A stretch of 64,000 bases of DNA from Methylobacterium sp. DB0501 (GCF_011043735.1 NZ_JAAKGV010000004.1:276741-340740), one strand, 5' to 3'. Shown: positions 9,005-18,809, numbered from the stretch's first letter. Notes: generated by a model from the letters alone, not told the origin. Numbers and translations: made by a program.

Positions 9005-9697
9005 ATGGCGACGCTCCACCACTCCCCGTTCTGCCCGCATTCCCGCTTCGTGCGCCTGATCATGGCCGAGATGGGCATGGAGCCCACCCTGGTCGAGGAG
9101 CGCCCCTGGGAGCGCCGGGACGAGTTCCTGATGATGAACCCCGCCGGCACCACCCCGGTGCTGGTGGAGGAGGGCGGGCTCGCCGTGCCGGGGGGCGGGA
9201 TCATCGCCGAATACCTCGACGAGACGCGGGGCCTGGGCCTCAGCGGAATCCGGCTCCTGCCGGAATCCCCCGCCGCCCGGGTCGAGGTGCGCCGCCTGCT
9301 CGACTGGTTCCTGCAGAAGTTCGACCAGGAGGTGACCGGCTACCTCGTCACCGAGAAGATCCACAAGCGGTTCATGACCTCGCAGCACGGCGGCGGCCCG
9401 CCGGACATGAACGCGATCCGGGCGGCGCGCAGCAACGTGCGCTACCACCTGAAATACATCGGCTACCTGATCTCGCGGCGGAACTGGCTGGCGGGCGGCA
9501 CCTTGACCTACGCGGACCTCGCGGCGGCGGCGCACCTGTCCTGCGTGGATTACCTCGGCGACGTGCCATGGGACGAGGACGAGATGGCGAGGAACTGGTA
9601 CGCGCGGGTGAAGTCCCGGCCGTCCTTCCGCAGCCTGCTCGCCGACCGGGTGGCCGGGATGGCCCCGGCGGACCACTACGCGGATCTGGACTTCTGA
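9005..9697 (+). CDS. Glutathione S-transferase family protein
   Basis: 230 residues. An N-terminal thioredoxin-like domain (LHHSPFCPHSRFVRLIMAEMG, with the MNPAGTTPVL loop carrying the cis-proline) precedes an all-helical C-terminal domain with the N-capping segment LAGGTLTYADLAAAAHL. The glutathione gamma-glutamyl site is usually E/Q-S before the helix; here that stretch reads PGGGIIAEYLDE, so the serine is replaced. A cysteine sits at residue 10 in a CPHS context. The substrate cannot be predicted. Its stop codon is immediately followed by queG, so the two are probably cotranscribed. Confidence 0.88.
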   Translation: MATLHHSPFCPHSRFVRLIMAEMGMEPTLVEERPWERRDEFLMMNPAGTTPVLVEEGGLAVPGGGIIAEYLDETRGLGLSGIRLLPESPAARVEVRRLLDWFLQKFDQEVTGYLVTEKIHKRFMTSQHGGGPPDMNAIRAARSNVRYHLKYIGYLISRRNWLAGGTLTYADLAAAAHLSCVDYLGDVPWDEDEMARNWYARVKSRPSFRSLLADRVAGMAPADHYADLDF

Positions 9698-10866
9698 ACC
9701 CCAAAGCCCGGCCGGCACCCGACGCCCTTCGCCGTTTCCTCGAGACCCGCGCCCGGGCTCTCGGCTTCGACGCCCTGGCGGTGACGCGGCCCGGCGCGGT
9801 CCCGGCCCTGCCCGAGCGCCTCTCCGCCTGGCTCGCCGCCGGCCACCATGCCGACATGGGCTGGATGGAGGAGCGCACGGCCGAGCGGGCCGATCCGGCT
9901 CGCCTGTGGCCGGAGGTGCGGAGCGTCGTGATGCTGGGGGTCAATGCCGGGCCGGAGGGCGACCCGCTGGCGGCGCTCGCCGAACCCTCGCTCGGATCGA
10001 TCTCGGTCTATGCCAGGCGGCGCGACTACCACGGCGTGATCAAGGGCAAGCTGAAGGAGCTCGGCGGCGCCTTCGCGGCGAAGGCCGGGGCCGAGGTCAA
10101 GGTCTTCGTCGATACCGCGCCGGTGATGGAGAAGCCGCTCGCGGCGGCCGCCGGCCTCGGCTGGCAGGGCAAGCACAGCGTCCTGGTGTCGCGGGCCTTC
10201 GGCAACTGGCTCCTGCTCGGCGCGATCTACACCACCGCCGAGCTGCCCGAGGACGCGCCCGAGGACGACCATTGCGGCCGCTGCCGGCGCTGCCTCGATG
10301 CCTGCCCGACCGACGCGCTGCCGGCGCCGTACCGGCTCGATGCGCGGCGCTGCCTCGCCTACCTGACGATCGAGCATGCCGGGCCGATCCCGGCGGAGTT
10401 CCGGGCGCCGATGGGCAACCGGGTGTTCGGCTGCGACGACTGCCTGGCGGTGTGCCCGTGGAACAAGTTCGCGGCAGAGACCCGCGAGGCGCGGCTCGCG
10501 GCCCGCGACGACCTGGCGGCCCCTCCCCTCGCCGAGCTGGCGCGCCTCGACGACGCGGCCTTCCGGCTCCGCTTCGCCGGCACGCCGATCAAGCGCACCG
10601 GGCGCGACCGCTTCCTGCGCAACGTGCTGATCGCCATCGGCAATTCGGGCGATGAGGAGTTGGCCGGGGAGGCCCTGCGGCTCCTCGGCGACGCCTCCCC
10701 GCTGGTGCGGGGCATGGCGGTGTGGGCGCTCGCCCGGCTCGGGCGCCTGCCCCCCGCCCCGGCCGACGAGCGGGACCCCGACGTGCTCGCCGAGTGGGAG
10801 ACGGCAAAAAACCCGGGCGTCCAGCGGGCCGCCCCTCTGGCGGGTGCAGGGCGGCGCCCTGCATAA
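9694..10866 (+). CDS. queG: Epoxyqueuosine reductase (start codon unusual)
   Basis: About 390 residues. QueG catalyses the last step of queuosine synthesis in tRNA, reducing epoxyqueuosine with cobalamin and two 4Fe-4S clusters. Visible: FVDTAPVMEKPLAAAAGLGWQGKHS (substrate/cobalamin domain, shown here in part), cluster cysteines in CGRCRRCLDACP and CDDCLAVCPWN, and a C-terminal HEAT-like segment. Homology begins right at the end of the GST gene (PDALRRFLETRARALGFDALAVT), yet there is no in-frame ATG before residue about 50. The only initiator-like codon in the right place is CTG at 9694, overlapping the GST stop; translation may be by coupling. GTG at 9781 would remove conserved residues. 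Confidence 0.9.
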   Translation: MNPKARPAPDALRRFLETRARALGFDALAVTRPGAVPALPERLSAWLAAGHHADMGWMEERTAERADPARLWPEVRSVVMLGVNAGPEGDPLAALAEPSLGSISVYARRRDYHGVIKGKLKELGGAFAAKAGAEVKVFVDTAPVMEKPLAAAAGLGWQGKHSVLVSRAFGNWLLLGAIYTTAELPEDAPEDDHCGRCRRCLDACPTDALPAPYRLDARRCLAYLTIEHAGPIPAEFRAPMGNRVFGCDDCLAVCPWNKFAAETREARLAARDDLAAPPLAELARLDDAAFRLRFAGTPIKRTGRDRFLRNVLIAIGNSGDEELAGEALRLLGDASPLVRGMAVWALARLGRLPPAPADERDPDVLAEWETAKNPGVQRAAPLAGAGRRPA

Positions 10867-10875
10867 GACCGCGTC

Positions 10876-10909
10876 TCCTTTGGCGAGGCTCGTCCTTTGG
10901 CAAGGCTCG
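10876..10909. repeat. Tandem duplication, 2 x 17 bp, in the leader of the epimerase gene
   Basis: The unit TCCTTTGGCRAGGCTCG is present twice with a single G/A difference. The second copy supplies the AAGG that probably serves as the ribosome-binding site of the gene starting at 10915. Confidence 0.75.
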
Positions 10910-10914
10910 GTCGC

Positions 10915-11751
10915 ATGAACCTGTTCGTCTTCGGGCTCGGCTACACGGCCGGCCATTTCGCGGAGCGCGAGCGCGCCCGCTTCGCCTCCGTCACCGCCAC
11001 CCGCCAATCGCCGGCCGCGATCGACGGGGTCGCGGTGCGGGTGTTCTCGCCCGACGAGGCCGATCCGCGGATCGCCGGCGACCTCGCGCGGGCCGACGCG
11101 ATCCTGGTGTCGATCCCGCCGGATTCCGGCCGCGACCCGGCGCTCGCCGCCTTCGCGGAGGCCGTCGCGGCGAGCCCGGCGCGGTGGATCGGCTATCTCT
11201 CGACCATCGGGGTCTACGGCGACCAGGGCGGCGCCTGGATCGACGAGGCGACGCCGCCGGCTCCCACCCACCAGCGCACCCGCGACCGGGTGGCGGCGGA
11301 GCAAGCCTGGCTGGCGCTCGGGGTGCGGACGGGCAAGGCCGTGCAGGTGTTCCGGCTGTCGGGCATCTACGGGCCGGGGCGCAACGCCTTCGAGAAGCTG
11401 CGGCAGGGCAAGGCGCAGCGCATCGTCAAGCCCGGCCAGGTGTTCAACCGCATCCACGTCGACGACATCGCGACGGTGCTGGCCGCCTCCCTCGACCGCC
11501 CGCGGCCGGGGGCGGTCTACAACGTCACCGACGACGAGCCGGCCCCGCCGCAGGACGTGACCGCCTTCGCGGCCGAGATCGCCGGGCTGCCCCTGCCGCC
11601 GGCGGTCGATTTCGACAGCGCGGCCCTGAGCCCGATGGCGCGCAGCTTCTACGGCGAGAACAAGCGGGTGCGGAACCGGCTGATCCGGGAGGAGCTGGGG
11701 GTGGAGCTGGCTTTCCCGACCTATCGGGAGGGGCTGCGGGGGTTGGTGTAG
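10915..11751 (+). CDS. NAD(P)-dependent epimerase/dehydratase-like SDR protein (YeeZ type)
   Basis: About 278 residues starting MNLFVFGLGYTAGHFA, whose GxGYTA motif is the nucleotide-binding loop of the atypical SDR group related to E. coli YeeZ. Further features: LSTIGVYGDQGG (YLSTxGVYG signature), RLSGIYGPGRN and FNRIHVDDIA. Family function is poorly defined; nucleoside-diphosphate-sugar epimerase is a general annotation. The chosen ATG follows an AAGG site inside a 17-bp duplication; an in-frame start at 10897 is an alternative. Confidence 0.85.
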   Translation: MNLFVFGLGYTAGHFAERERARFASVTATRQSPAAIDGVAVRVFSPDEADPRIAGDLARADAILVSIPPDSGRDPALAAFAEAVAASPARWIGYLSTIGVYGDQGGAWIDEATPPAPTHQRTRDRVAAEQAWLALGVRTGKAVQVFRLSGIYGPGRNAFEKLRQGKAQRIVKPGQVFNRIHVDDIATVLAASLDRPRPGAVYNVTDDEPAPPQDVTAFAAEIAGLPLPPAVDFDSAALSPMARSFYGENKRVRNRLIREELGVELAFPTYREGLRGLV

Positions 11752-11831
11752 CCGCCATTCTTCCTTTCCCGCTTGCCTATCGCTCGCCTGGCACCTCCGC
11801 CTGCGATCCATTGTCTGCCCGGTTCGCTTGT

Positions 11832-11855
11832 GGTATGCGTTACGCACTACATACC
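11832..11855. promoter_or_regulatory. Palindromic operator candidate of higBA
   Basis: Directly before higB there is an outer inverted repeat GGTATG...CATACC (11832-11837 and 11850-11855) surrounding an 11-bp perfect palindrome TGCGTTACGCA (11836-11846). HigA antitoxins repress their own operon by binding such palindromes, so this is the probable site. No separate promoter elements were resolved. Confidence 0.6.
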
Positions 11856-11863
11856 GACATGCC

Positions 11864-12148
11864 GTGATACAGAGCTTTGCAGATAGACGAACCCGTGCGC
11901 TTCATGAGGATGGCCTTTGTCATCCATCATGGCGCAGCTTCGAGCGGATCGCGCTACGTAAGCTCGACGCCTTGGACTCGGCACTCGCGCTCGACGATCT
12001 GCGCAGCCCACCTGGAAACAGGCTGGAGACGTTGAGAGGCAATCGCGCGGGGCAACACAGCATTCGCATCAACGATCAATGGAGGCTGTGCTTTCGCTGG
12101 ACGGAGCATGGCCCCCATGATGTCGAGATCGTCGACTATCATCATTGA
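11864..12148 (+). CDS. higB: HigB/RelE-family mRNA interferase toxin
   Basis: About 94 residues from a GTG start (VIQSFADRRTRALHED). The RelE/ParE-fold signature of the HigB group is complete: RKLDALDSA, DLRSPPGNRLETL, GQHSIRINDQWRLCFRW and a terminal VEIVDYHH. These toxins cleave mRNA on the ribosome. The toxin-first order with the antitoxin 15 bases downstream is characteristic of higBA. Base composition is noticeably lower in GC than the neighbourhood, consistent with horizontal acquisition. The key basic and aromatic residues are retained, so it looks active. Confidence 0.93.
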   Translation: MIQSFADRRTRALHEDGLCHPSWRSFERIALRKLDALDSALALDDLRSPPGNRLETLRGNRAGQHSIRINDQWRLCFRWTEHGPHDVEIVDYHH

Positions 12149-12163
12149 TTGAAGAGAAGTATC

Positions 12164-12463
12164 ATGCCTCGAATGCGCACCCATCCTGGAGAGTATCTTC
12201 TTGAGGAATATCTCAAGCCTCTAAAACTCAGTGCAAGGCAGCTCGCGGACGCGCTCGACGTGCCGCACAATCGGATCAGCGATATCGTCCGTGAGCGCCG
12301 GGGCGTCACGGCTGATACGGCACTCAGGCTGGGCCGGTACTTCGGCACCACGGCGCAATTCTGGATCAACCTGCAGGCAGCCTACGACCTTGCGAACGCA
12401 CAGGCCGCGATCGACCTGTCCAAGATCACGCCGCGAGAGATACCCGAGGCTGCCTCAGCCTGA
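12164..12463 (+). CDS. higA: HigA-family antitoxin
   Basis: About 99 residues starting MPRMRTHPGEYLLEEYLKPL, the standard HigA opening. A helix-turn-helix of the XRE type follows (SARQLADALDVPHNRISDIVRERRG), then the FWINLQAAYDL segment that ends most HigA proteins. It binds and neutralises HigB and represses the operon. The ATG has a GAAGAGAAG ribosome-binding site; the preceding in-frame TTG adjoining the higB stop is less likely. Confidence 0.95.
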   Translation: MPRMRTHPGEYLLEEYLKPLKLSARQLADALDVPHNRISDIVRERRGVTADTALRLGRYFGTTAQFWINLQAAYDLANAQAAIDLSKITPREIPEAASA

Positions 12464-12490
12464 TGATCCATAGCGGCGAGGCATGGCGGC

Positions 12491-13492
12491 TCACGCCGCG
12501 TGCCGCCCCGCCTCCGCGCCGAAATGCCCGATATACCGCTTGGCGATGGCCTCCACGGGCAGCACCACGAACACGTCGGTCGTGCCGAACTGGCGATCGA
12601 CCACCGCGCCGTCGCCGAAGGTGGCGCCGACCCGAAGATACCCCTTGATCAGCGGCGGCAGGGCCTGGAGGGCGGCCTTCGGGTCGATTGCCTCGCGGCT
12701 CAGGCGGTCCATGGCGACGTGGCGGCCGGGCAGCGCCCGGGCGCGCCAGCCCTCGGGGGCGCGGGCGAAGTGATGCAGGAAGCTCAAGGGGAGCGCGAGG
12801 CGGTCGGGATCGGTGCCTTCCAGGCTGGCGCAGCCGAGCATCGCGTCGATGCGGTGATGGAGCACGTAGGTCCAGATGCCGTGCCAGAGCAGCTCGACGG
12901 TGCGCTTGGTTCGGTAGGGCTTGAGCACGCAGGAGCGGCCGAGCTCCAGCACCCGCTTGCCGGCATTGGCGTCGAGGACCGGGCCGAGATCGTATTCGCC
13001 GGCGGTGTAGAACCCGAAGTTCCGGTCGGCCTGCTCCTGACGCAGGAGGCGGTAGGTGCCGACGACCCGGGGCTTGGGCTTGCGGAAGGGCTTGGCTTCC
13101 CGCGCGGCGTGGTCGATCACCAGGAGGTGGTCGCAGACCGCGTCGTACTCGTCGGCGTCGCGGCGCTTGAGCAGGGCCATGCCGGTCGGGATCGCCGCCA
13201 TCTCCTCGTAGAAGACGCGGTAGCGCAGGCGCTGGGCCCGCTTGACCTCCTTCGGCGTCGTCGCGAGGCGCACCTCGAGCGAGCCGATGCGGCCGAGCAC
13301 CGGGTCGAGGCCGGGAGTCTCGAAGTGCCTGAGGCGCGGGAACAGCCGCGAGGATGGGCCAAACCCCTTCTGGCCGAATCCCTTGAGGTGGATGCCGCCT
13401 TCCGCGGCCCGGCCCAGGAGGCGGGTCAGGGGAATGCCGGGCGGAGCATCGCGGCCGTCGCCGGCAGGGCCGCGGGTGAGGAACGGAACCAT
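12491..13492 (-). CDS. olsB: Ornithine lipid N-acyltransferase (OlsB-type GNAT)
   Basis: About 333 residues from ATG at 13492; an in-frame TTG at 13570 would add 26. OlsB transfers a 3-hydroxyacyl group from ACP to ornithine, the first step of ornithine-lipid synthesis. The hemolysin-like GNAT pattern is clear: VRLATTPKEVKRAQRLRYRVFYEE, DHLLVIDH, VGTYRLLRQEQ, FYTAGEYDL, ELGRSCV and the GCASLEGTDP segment followed by LPPLIKGYLRVGATFGDG. The olsA partner is not adjacent. It converges with higA. Confidence 0.85.
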   Translation of the reverse strand: MVPFLTRGPAGDGRDAPPGIPLTRLLGRAAEGGIHLKGFGQKGFGPSSRLFPRLRHFETPGLDPVLGRIGSLEVRLATTPKEVKRAQRLRYRVFYEEMAAIPTGMALLKRRDADEYDAVCDHLLVIDHAAREAKPFRKPKPRVVGTYRLLRQEQADRNFGFYTAGEYDLGPVLDANAGKRVLELGRSCVLKPYRTKRTVELLWHGIWTYVLHHRIDAMLGCASLEGTDPDRLALPLSFLHHFARAPEGWRARALPGRHVAMDRLSREAIDPKAALQALPPLIKGYLRVGATFGDGAVVDRQFGTTDVFVVLPVEAIAKRYIGHFGAEAGRHAA

Positions 13493-13659
13493 GGTCGAGG
13501 CATCCCGTGCGGCGCCGACCGATCCGGCGCCCGTCGACGCGGTCGCCGCGACCGCCCCGCGTGCCGACAAGACACCACGAAGGCAGTACGGGAATATGAC
13601 AGGGGTTTACAAGGCCCTTCAACGAGTTGGCGGGGCACGATGCCCCGCCCGCCGGCGAA

Positions 13660-14046
13660 TCAGACGAACTGGCTCAGACCCGGGATCGAGCCGACGATCG
13701 GGCCCATCACGTCCTCGCCGGCCTTCTCGCGGCCATAGGCGAACAGCTCGCGGCCGAGCGGCTGCATCTGGTTCATCGGCACGCCAGCCGACATCAGCTT
13801 CTGGCCGAGCGCCATCACGCCGCCGCCCATCATCCCGCCGAGCATGCCCATCAGGCCGCCGCCGCCCTCGCCGGCTCCCGCCTGGGCGATCGCCGTCTCG
13901 GCGCCCGGCATCGCGGCGATGAGCTGGTTGACCTCCGTGGCCGGGCCCTCCTTCTGCAGGAAGGCCAGGATGTGGCCGATCGCCGTCTGGGCCGTGGTCG
14001 CGTCCAGTCCCGTGGCCTGCGTCACCCGGGCAACAAGCTCTTCCAT
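13660..14046 (-). CDS. Small DUF2267-like/DUF2780-like protein
   Basis: 128 residues starting MEELVARVTQATGLDATTAQTAIGHILAFLQKEGP. The first half is helical; a central Gly/Met-rich segment (GGGLMGMLGGMMGGG) is followed by a second helical part ending in PGLSQFV. No catalytic motif. The start is supported by a GGGAG ribosome-binding site. The family is common in alphaproteobacteria with no defined role. Confidence 0.75.
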   Translation of the reverse strand: MEELVARVTQATGLDATTAQTAIGHILAFLQKEGPATEVNQLIAAMPGAETAIAQAGAGEGGGGLMGMLGGMMGGGVMALGQKLMSAGVPMNQMQPLGRELFAYGREKAGEDVMGPIVGSIPGLSQFV

Positions 14047-14156
14047 CGTGGTCTCCCGCACCTCTCGCGTGCGACCGGCCGGCCGGCACGCCGGGCGGTC
14101 TTCGGCGAAGGTCGCCGCGAAATCAAGGCACGGCCGGAAAACCGGGGGCGACGGCG

Positions 14157-14185
14157 TTGACAGACTGCGCCCGCACCCGTAACGG
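14157..14185 (+). promoter_or_regulatory. Probable sigma-70-type promoter of rplU-rpmA
   Basis: A consensus -35 TTGACA at 14157-14162 is followed after 17 bases by TAACGG at 14180-14185, a weak -10. The transcript would have a leader of about 130 bases containing an 11-bp GC-rich hairpin. Confidence 0.5.
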
Positions 14186-14193
14186 TGACATCT

Positions 14194-14221
14194 GGCGCGC
14201 GGGCTGAACGGCCCGCGCGCC
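14194..14221 (+). promoter_or_regulatory. Leader hairpin upstream of rplU
   Basis: GGCGCGCGGGC and its exact complement flank the loop TGAACG, an 11-bp stem. It lies in the predicted 5' leader of the L21 operon and could be an attenuator or a ribosomal-protein control element; no U-tract follows, so it is not a simple terminator. Confidence 0.4.
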
Positions 14222-14320
14222 GTCGCGTTCGCGGCAGTCCTCCCGGGCTCCCGAACGTCAACTGTCAAAAAGACGACCCCGGCGCAGCGCCGGAGGCCGG
14301 ATGGAACACGGACGAGAACG

Positions 14321-14638
14321 ATGTTCGCAGTGATCAAGACCGGCGGCAAGCAGTACCGCGTCGCCGCCAACGACGTCATCACGATCGAGAAGCTCGAGGG
14401 CGAGGCCGGCACCGCCGTCACCTTCGGCGAAGTGCTGCTGTTCACCGACGGCGCCGGCGCGACCCAGGTCGGCGCCCCGCTGGTGTCGGGCGTCAGCGTC
14501 GCCGGCGAGATCGTGAAGCAGGCCCGCGGCCCGAAGGTCATCGCCTTCAAGAAGCGCCGCCGCCAGAACTCGCGCCGCAAGCGCGGTCACCGCCAGGACC
14601 TCACCGTGGTCCGCGTCACGGGCATCAGCGCCGCGTAA
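14321..14638 (+). CDS. rplU: 50S ribosomal protein L21
   Basis: 105 residues with the family opening [14 protein letters not shown] and the basic C-terminal segment [17 protein letters not shown]21 binds 23S rRNA in the large subunit. First gene of the rplU-rpmA operon, with a promoter about 140 bases upstream. Confidence 0.98.
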   Translation: MFAVIKTGGKQYRVAANDVITIEKLEGEAGTAVTFGEVLLFTDGAGATQVGAPLVSGVSVAGEIVKQARGPKVIAFKKRRRQNSRRKRGHRQDLTVVRVTGISAA

Positions 14639-14680
14639 GCTGGCCGCGAGCCCCTTTTCCAGAATTCAGGAGTTAGCCCC

Positions 14681-14962
14681 ATGGCTCACAAGAAGGCAGG
14701 CGGTTCGTCCCGCAACGGTCGCGATTCGGCCGGTCGTCGTCTCGGCGTGAAGAAGTTCGGCAGCGAGGCCGTCATCGCCGGCAACATCATCGTGCGTCAG
14801 CGCGGCACCAAGTGGCATCCCGGCGTCAACGTCGGCATGGGCACCGACCACACCCTGTTCGCCCTCACCGCCGGCAAGGTGCAATTCATTACGAAACGAG
14901 GCCGCGCCTTCGTAACGGTCGTCGCCAACGACGCCGCCCCGGCCCTGGAGGCCGCAGAGTAA
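14681..14962 (+). CDS. rpmA: 50S ribosomal protein L27
   Basis: 93 residues starting [20 protein letters not shown], the conserved N-terminus that reaches the peptidyl-transferase centre, followed by [10 protein letters not shown] and [12 protein letters not shown]. Second gene of the operon, 42 bases after rplU, ending before a strong terminator. Confidence 0.98.
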   Translation: MAHKKAGGSSRNGRDSAGRRLGVKKFGSEAVIAGNIIVRQRGTKWHPGVNVGMGTDHTLFALTAGKVQFITKRGRAFVTVVANDAAPALEAAE

Positions 14963-15068
14963 TCCGACGGAGCCAGTGACGAGGGAGCTCCGCCGGTGTC
15001 CCCACACCGACCCGGCGACTCCTGCTCACCTTAGGCCCGTAAAACGGCCGAGCTCCGAGCGAGACCCG

Positions 15069-15097
15069 AAGGGAAGGTGGGGCACCACCTTCCCTTT
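15069..15097 (+). terminator. Rho-independent terminator of rplU-rpmA
   Basis: A perfect 12-bp stem (AAGGGAAGGTGG with its complement) around the tetraloop GGCA is followed by TTT. It is 107 bases after the rpmA stop. Confidence 0.8.
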
Positions 15098-15155
15098 CGT
15101 CGTTCTCGTAACCGCGCCCGAGCGGGAGGCTCTGGGTTCGGATCGGAGTCAGGCG

Positions 15156-15791
15156 ATGTTTCCCGACCTCACCCGCGACGATGTCTTCCGGCTCGAGACC
15201 CGGAGGCTGTGGCTGCGCTGGGCCCGCCAGGCCGACGCGCAAGCCCTCGTCCGCTTCGCCGGTGAGAAAGCCGTAGCCGGGATGACCGCCCGGATTCCGC
15301 ATCCGCTCGATCCGCCGACCGTGGACAATTTCATCCTCGCGTCGCGGCAGGCCAATGCGGATGGTCGGGCGCTCGTCATGGCGATCACGCCGCGGCGGCA
15401 CCCGACCCAGGCGATCGGCGTCGTCGGCATCGAGCCCGATCCGGACGGCGGCGCCCCGCATCTCGGCTACTGGCTCGGCACCCCGCACTGGGGCCAGGGC
15501 CTCGCCACGGAAGCCGCACGGGCGATGATCGACGCCTTCTTCGCCTATACGGAGGGGAGCGAGCTCGCCTCGTCGGCCCGGGTGGTGAACCCGGCCTCGC
15601 GGCGGGTCCTGGAGAAGTGCGGCTTCGCCTCGGTCGGCTCCGGCCTCCAGGCCTTCCCGGCGCGCGGCGGCGTCTTCCCGGTCGACCGCTTCCGGCTCGA
15701 CCGGCGGGCCTGGGACAGCCTGAAGACCTGGCACGCCGCCGGGCTCGTCTTCGAGCGTCACGACCGGCCGGAATGCCGGGTCGTCGCCTGA
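15156..15791 (+). CDS. GNAT-family N-acetyltransferase (RimJ/RimL type)
   Basis: About 211 residues from ATG 15156 (MFPDLTRDDVFRLETRRLWLR), with GGAG upstream. The RimJ-like acetyl-CoA fold is visible: VGIEPDPDGGAPHLGYWLGTPHWGQGLATEA (GYWLG and the Q/R-x-x-G-x-A loop, split here for length) and NPASRRVLEKCGF. Substrate unknown; many members acetylate protein N-termini or amino-sugars. The position between rpmA and obgE is common in this group. Confidence 0.85.
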   Translation: MFPDLTRDDVFRLETRRLWLRWARQADAQALVRFAGEKAVAGMTARIPHPLDPPTVDNFILASRQANADGRALVMAITPRRHPTQAIGVVGIEPDPDGGAPHLGYWLGTPHWGQGLATEAARAMIDAFFAYTEGSELASSARVVNPASRRVLEKCGFASVGSGLQAFPARGGVFPVDRFRLDRRAWDSLKTWHAAGLVFERHDRPECRVVA

Positions 15792-16886
<1,095 letters not shown>

Positions 16887-16922
16887 GGCGCCAGGCAAGG
16901 CACTCAACGACGAGGATCTATC

Positions 16923-17201
16923 GTGGCTGAAAGACTGGTCATTACTGACCCGGGCACGATCGCCATCGTCCTTCGTCAGGCCGCCCGGAGCGGAGCGACA
17001 CCGGAGGACGTGGTTCTCCAGGCTCTCCGGGCCTTCGAGGCCACGATGCCCCCACGTGACCAGCCGCCGGCGGGCAGAGCTGCCGATCCACCGGACTTCA
17101 TCGCTCGGGCATTGGCCCGCGCTGCGTCGGCAAGAGCCGCGCTGCCTCCGGAGGCGAGCGAGGATCAGGGTGACCCCTACGACGATCCGGATCTGCGCTG
17201 A
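16923..17201 (+). CDS. Small protein resembling a VapB-like antitoxin, no toxin partner
   Basis: 92 residues from GTG with GAGGA upstream. The N-terminal third ([36 protein letters not shown]) has the pattern of ribbon-helix-helix VapB/Rv0623-like antitoxins; the rest is acidic and disordered (ending YDDPDLR). No PIN-domain toxin follows, the next gene being proB. It may be an orphan regulator or not an antitoxin at all. Confidence 0.55.
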   Translation: MAERLVITDPGTIAIVLRQAARSGATPEDVVLQALRAFEATMPPRDQPPAGRAADPPDFIARALARAASARAALPPEASEDQGDPYDDPDLR

Positions 17202-17295
17202 CGATCAAGGGACCGGGCGGCCTCGCCTTCGCGGGGGGGGCCGTCCTATGGCTCAGCTCGCGCGGCTTCCCGCTAGCAAGGACACGACGTTCAGC

Positions 17296-18450
17296 ATGAC
17301 TGCTTCCGCCCTCAGCGAGCCCCCGGTCGTGCCCCCCACCCTCGACCAGTTCCGCCGCGTCGTGCTCAAGGTCGGCTCGGCGCTCCTCGTCGACCGGGCG
17401 CGGGGGCGGCTGCGCCATGCCTGGCTGGCGGCGCTAGCCGAGGACATCGCCGACCTGCACGGGCGCGGCGTCGACGTGCTGGTGGTCTCCTCCGGCTCGA
17501 TCGCGCTCGGGCGCACGGTGCTGAATTTCGGCCCGGGGCCCTTGCGCCTGGAGGAGAGCCAGGCCGCGGCGGCGGTGGGGCAGATCGCGCTCGCCCGGCA
17601 CTGGTCGGAGGCGCTCGCCCATCACGGCATCGTCGCCGGCCAGATCCTGGTGACGCCGCAGGACACCGAGTCTCGCCGGCGCTACCTCAACGCGCGCGCC
17701 ACCACCCTGAAGCTCCTCGAGGAGCGCGCCGTCCCGGTCGTCAACGAGAACGACACCGTCGCGACCTCGGAGATCCGCTACGGCGACAACGACCGCCTCG
17801 CCGCCCGGGTCGCCACGATGATCGGCGCCGACCTGCTGGTGCTCTTCTCCGACATCGACGGGCTCTACACCGCGCCGCCGGCGAGCGACCCGACCGCCGA
17901 GCACCTGCCGGTGATCGCCCGGATCACCCCGGAGATCGACGCGATGGCGGGAGGACCCGCCTCGGAACTGTCCCGCGGCGGCATGCGCACCAAGGTCGAA
18001 GCGGCCAAGATCGCGATTTCGGGCGGCACCCAGATGATGATCGCCGACGGCCGGGTGAAGAACCCGCTGAAGGCCGTGGCGTCGGGCGCGCGCTGCTCGT
18101 GGTTCCTCGCCGGCTCGACACCCGGCGCCGCCCGCAAGACGTGGATCGCCGGTTCCCTGGAGCCCCGCGGCACCCTGACGATCGATGCCGGCGCGGCGCG
18201 TGCGCTCCAGGGCGGGGCGAGCCTGCTGCCGGTCGGCGTCAGGCGGGTCGAGGGCAGCTTCAGCCGCGGCGACGCGGTGACGATCCGGTCCGAGGACGGG
18301 ACGGTGCTCGCCCGCGGCCTCGTCGCCTATGACAGCGAGGATGCGGCGCGCATCCTCGGCCGGTCGAGCCGGGAGATCGAGGCGGTGCTGGGCTATCCGG
18401 GCCGGGCGGCCATGGTGCACCGGGACGATCTGGCGGTGGTGGGGGATTGA
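17296..18450 (+). CDS. proB: Glutamate 5-kinase
   Basis: About 384 residues. First step of proline synthesis, phosphorylating glutamate with ATP. The amino-acid-kinase domain shows [45 protein letters not shown] and [10 protein letters not shown]; a C-terminal PUA domain covers the last 100 residues ([13 protein letters not shown] ... SRGDAVTI). ATG 17296 has AAGGA upstream; an in-frame ATG at 17248 is possible. It lies downstream of obgE and is probably in the same transcription unit. Confidence 0.96.
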   Translation: MTASALSEPPVVPPTLDQFRRVVLKVGSALLVDRARGRLRHAWLAALAEDIADLHGRGVDVLVVSSGSIALGRTVLNFGPGPLRLEESQAAAAVGQIALARHWSEALAHHGIVAGQILVTPQDTESRRRYLNARATTLKLLEERAVPVVNENDTVATSEIRYGDNDRLAARVATMIGADLLVLFSDIDGLYTAPPASDPTAEHLPVIARITPEIDAMAGGPASELSRGGMRTKVEAAKIAISGGTQMMIADGRVKNPLKAVASGARCSWFLAGSTPGAARKTWIAGSLEPRGTLTIDAGAARALQGGASLLPVGVRRVEGSFSRGDAVTIRSEDGTVLARGLVAYDSEDAARILGRSSREIEAVLGYPGRAAMVHRDDLAVVGD

Positions 18451-18596
18451 GGGGCTGGGATCGTCCGGGCTCACCGCCGATCAAACGCCGCCGAACACCC
18501 CAAATACCAAGAAGGCGCCAGAGGGGCGGTTTCGCCCCCGGCGCCTGCGTGATGGAACCATCGTCGGCGTCACCCCGGCGGACCGGGGCGGCGCGA

Positions 18597-18809
18597 TCAG
18601 CAGAAGTACTGGCCGATCTGGCGCTCGAGGTCGTCGGTGATGCGGCCGCCGCGGGTCTCCACGAACTCGCCGATGCGCTGCTCCTGGCGGCGCTGGTTGG
18701 CGGCGTGGACCGCGTGGACGATGCGGCTGACGAGGGTGAGGATGCCGGGCTCCATGTCGGAGCGCTCCTCGACCGGGGAAATGAGAGAGTGGGTGATGAC
18801 CGCGAGCAT
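18597..18809 (-). CDS. Conserved-looking 70-residue protein
   Basis: Starts MLAVITHSLISPVEERSD with an excellent AGGAG ribosome-binding site, and ends GQYFC. The middle is a basic helix (VHAVHAANQRRQEQRIGEFVE). No membrane segment or known motif. Composition and codon use match real genes here. Function unknown. Confidence 0.6.
   Translation of the reverse strand: MLAVITHSLISPVEERSDMEPGILTLVSRIVHAVHAANQRRQEQRIGEFVETRGGRITDDLERQIGQYFC

Noticed and set aside
16923..17201. A complete VapBC toxin-antitoxin pair
   Set aside because: Only a weakly antitoxin-like ORF is present; the next gene is proB and no PIN-domain toxin is near.
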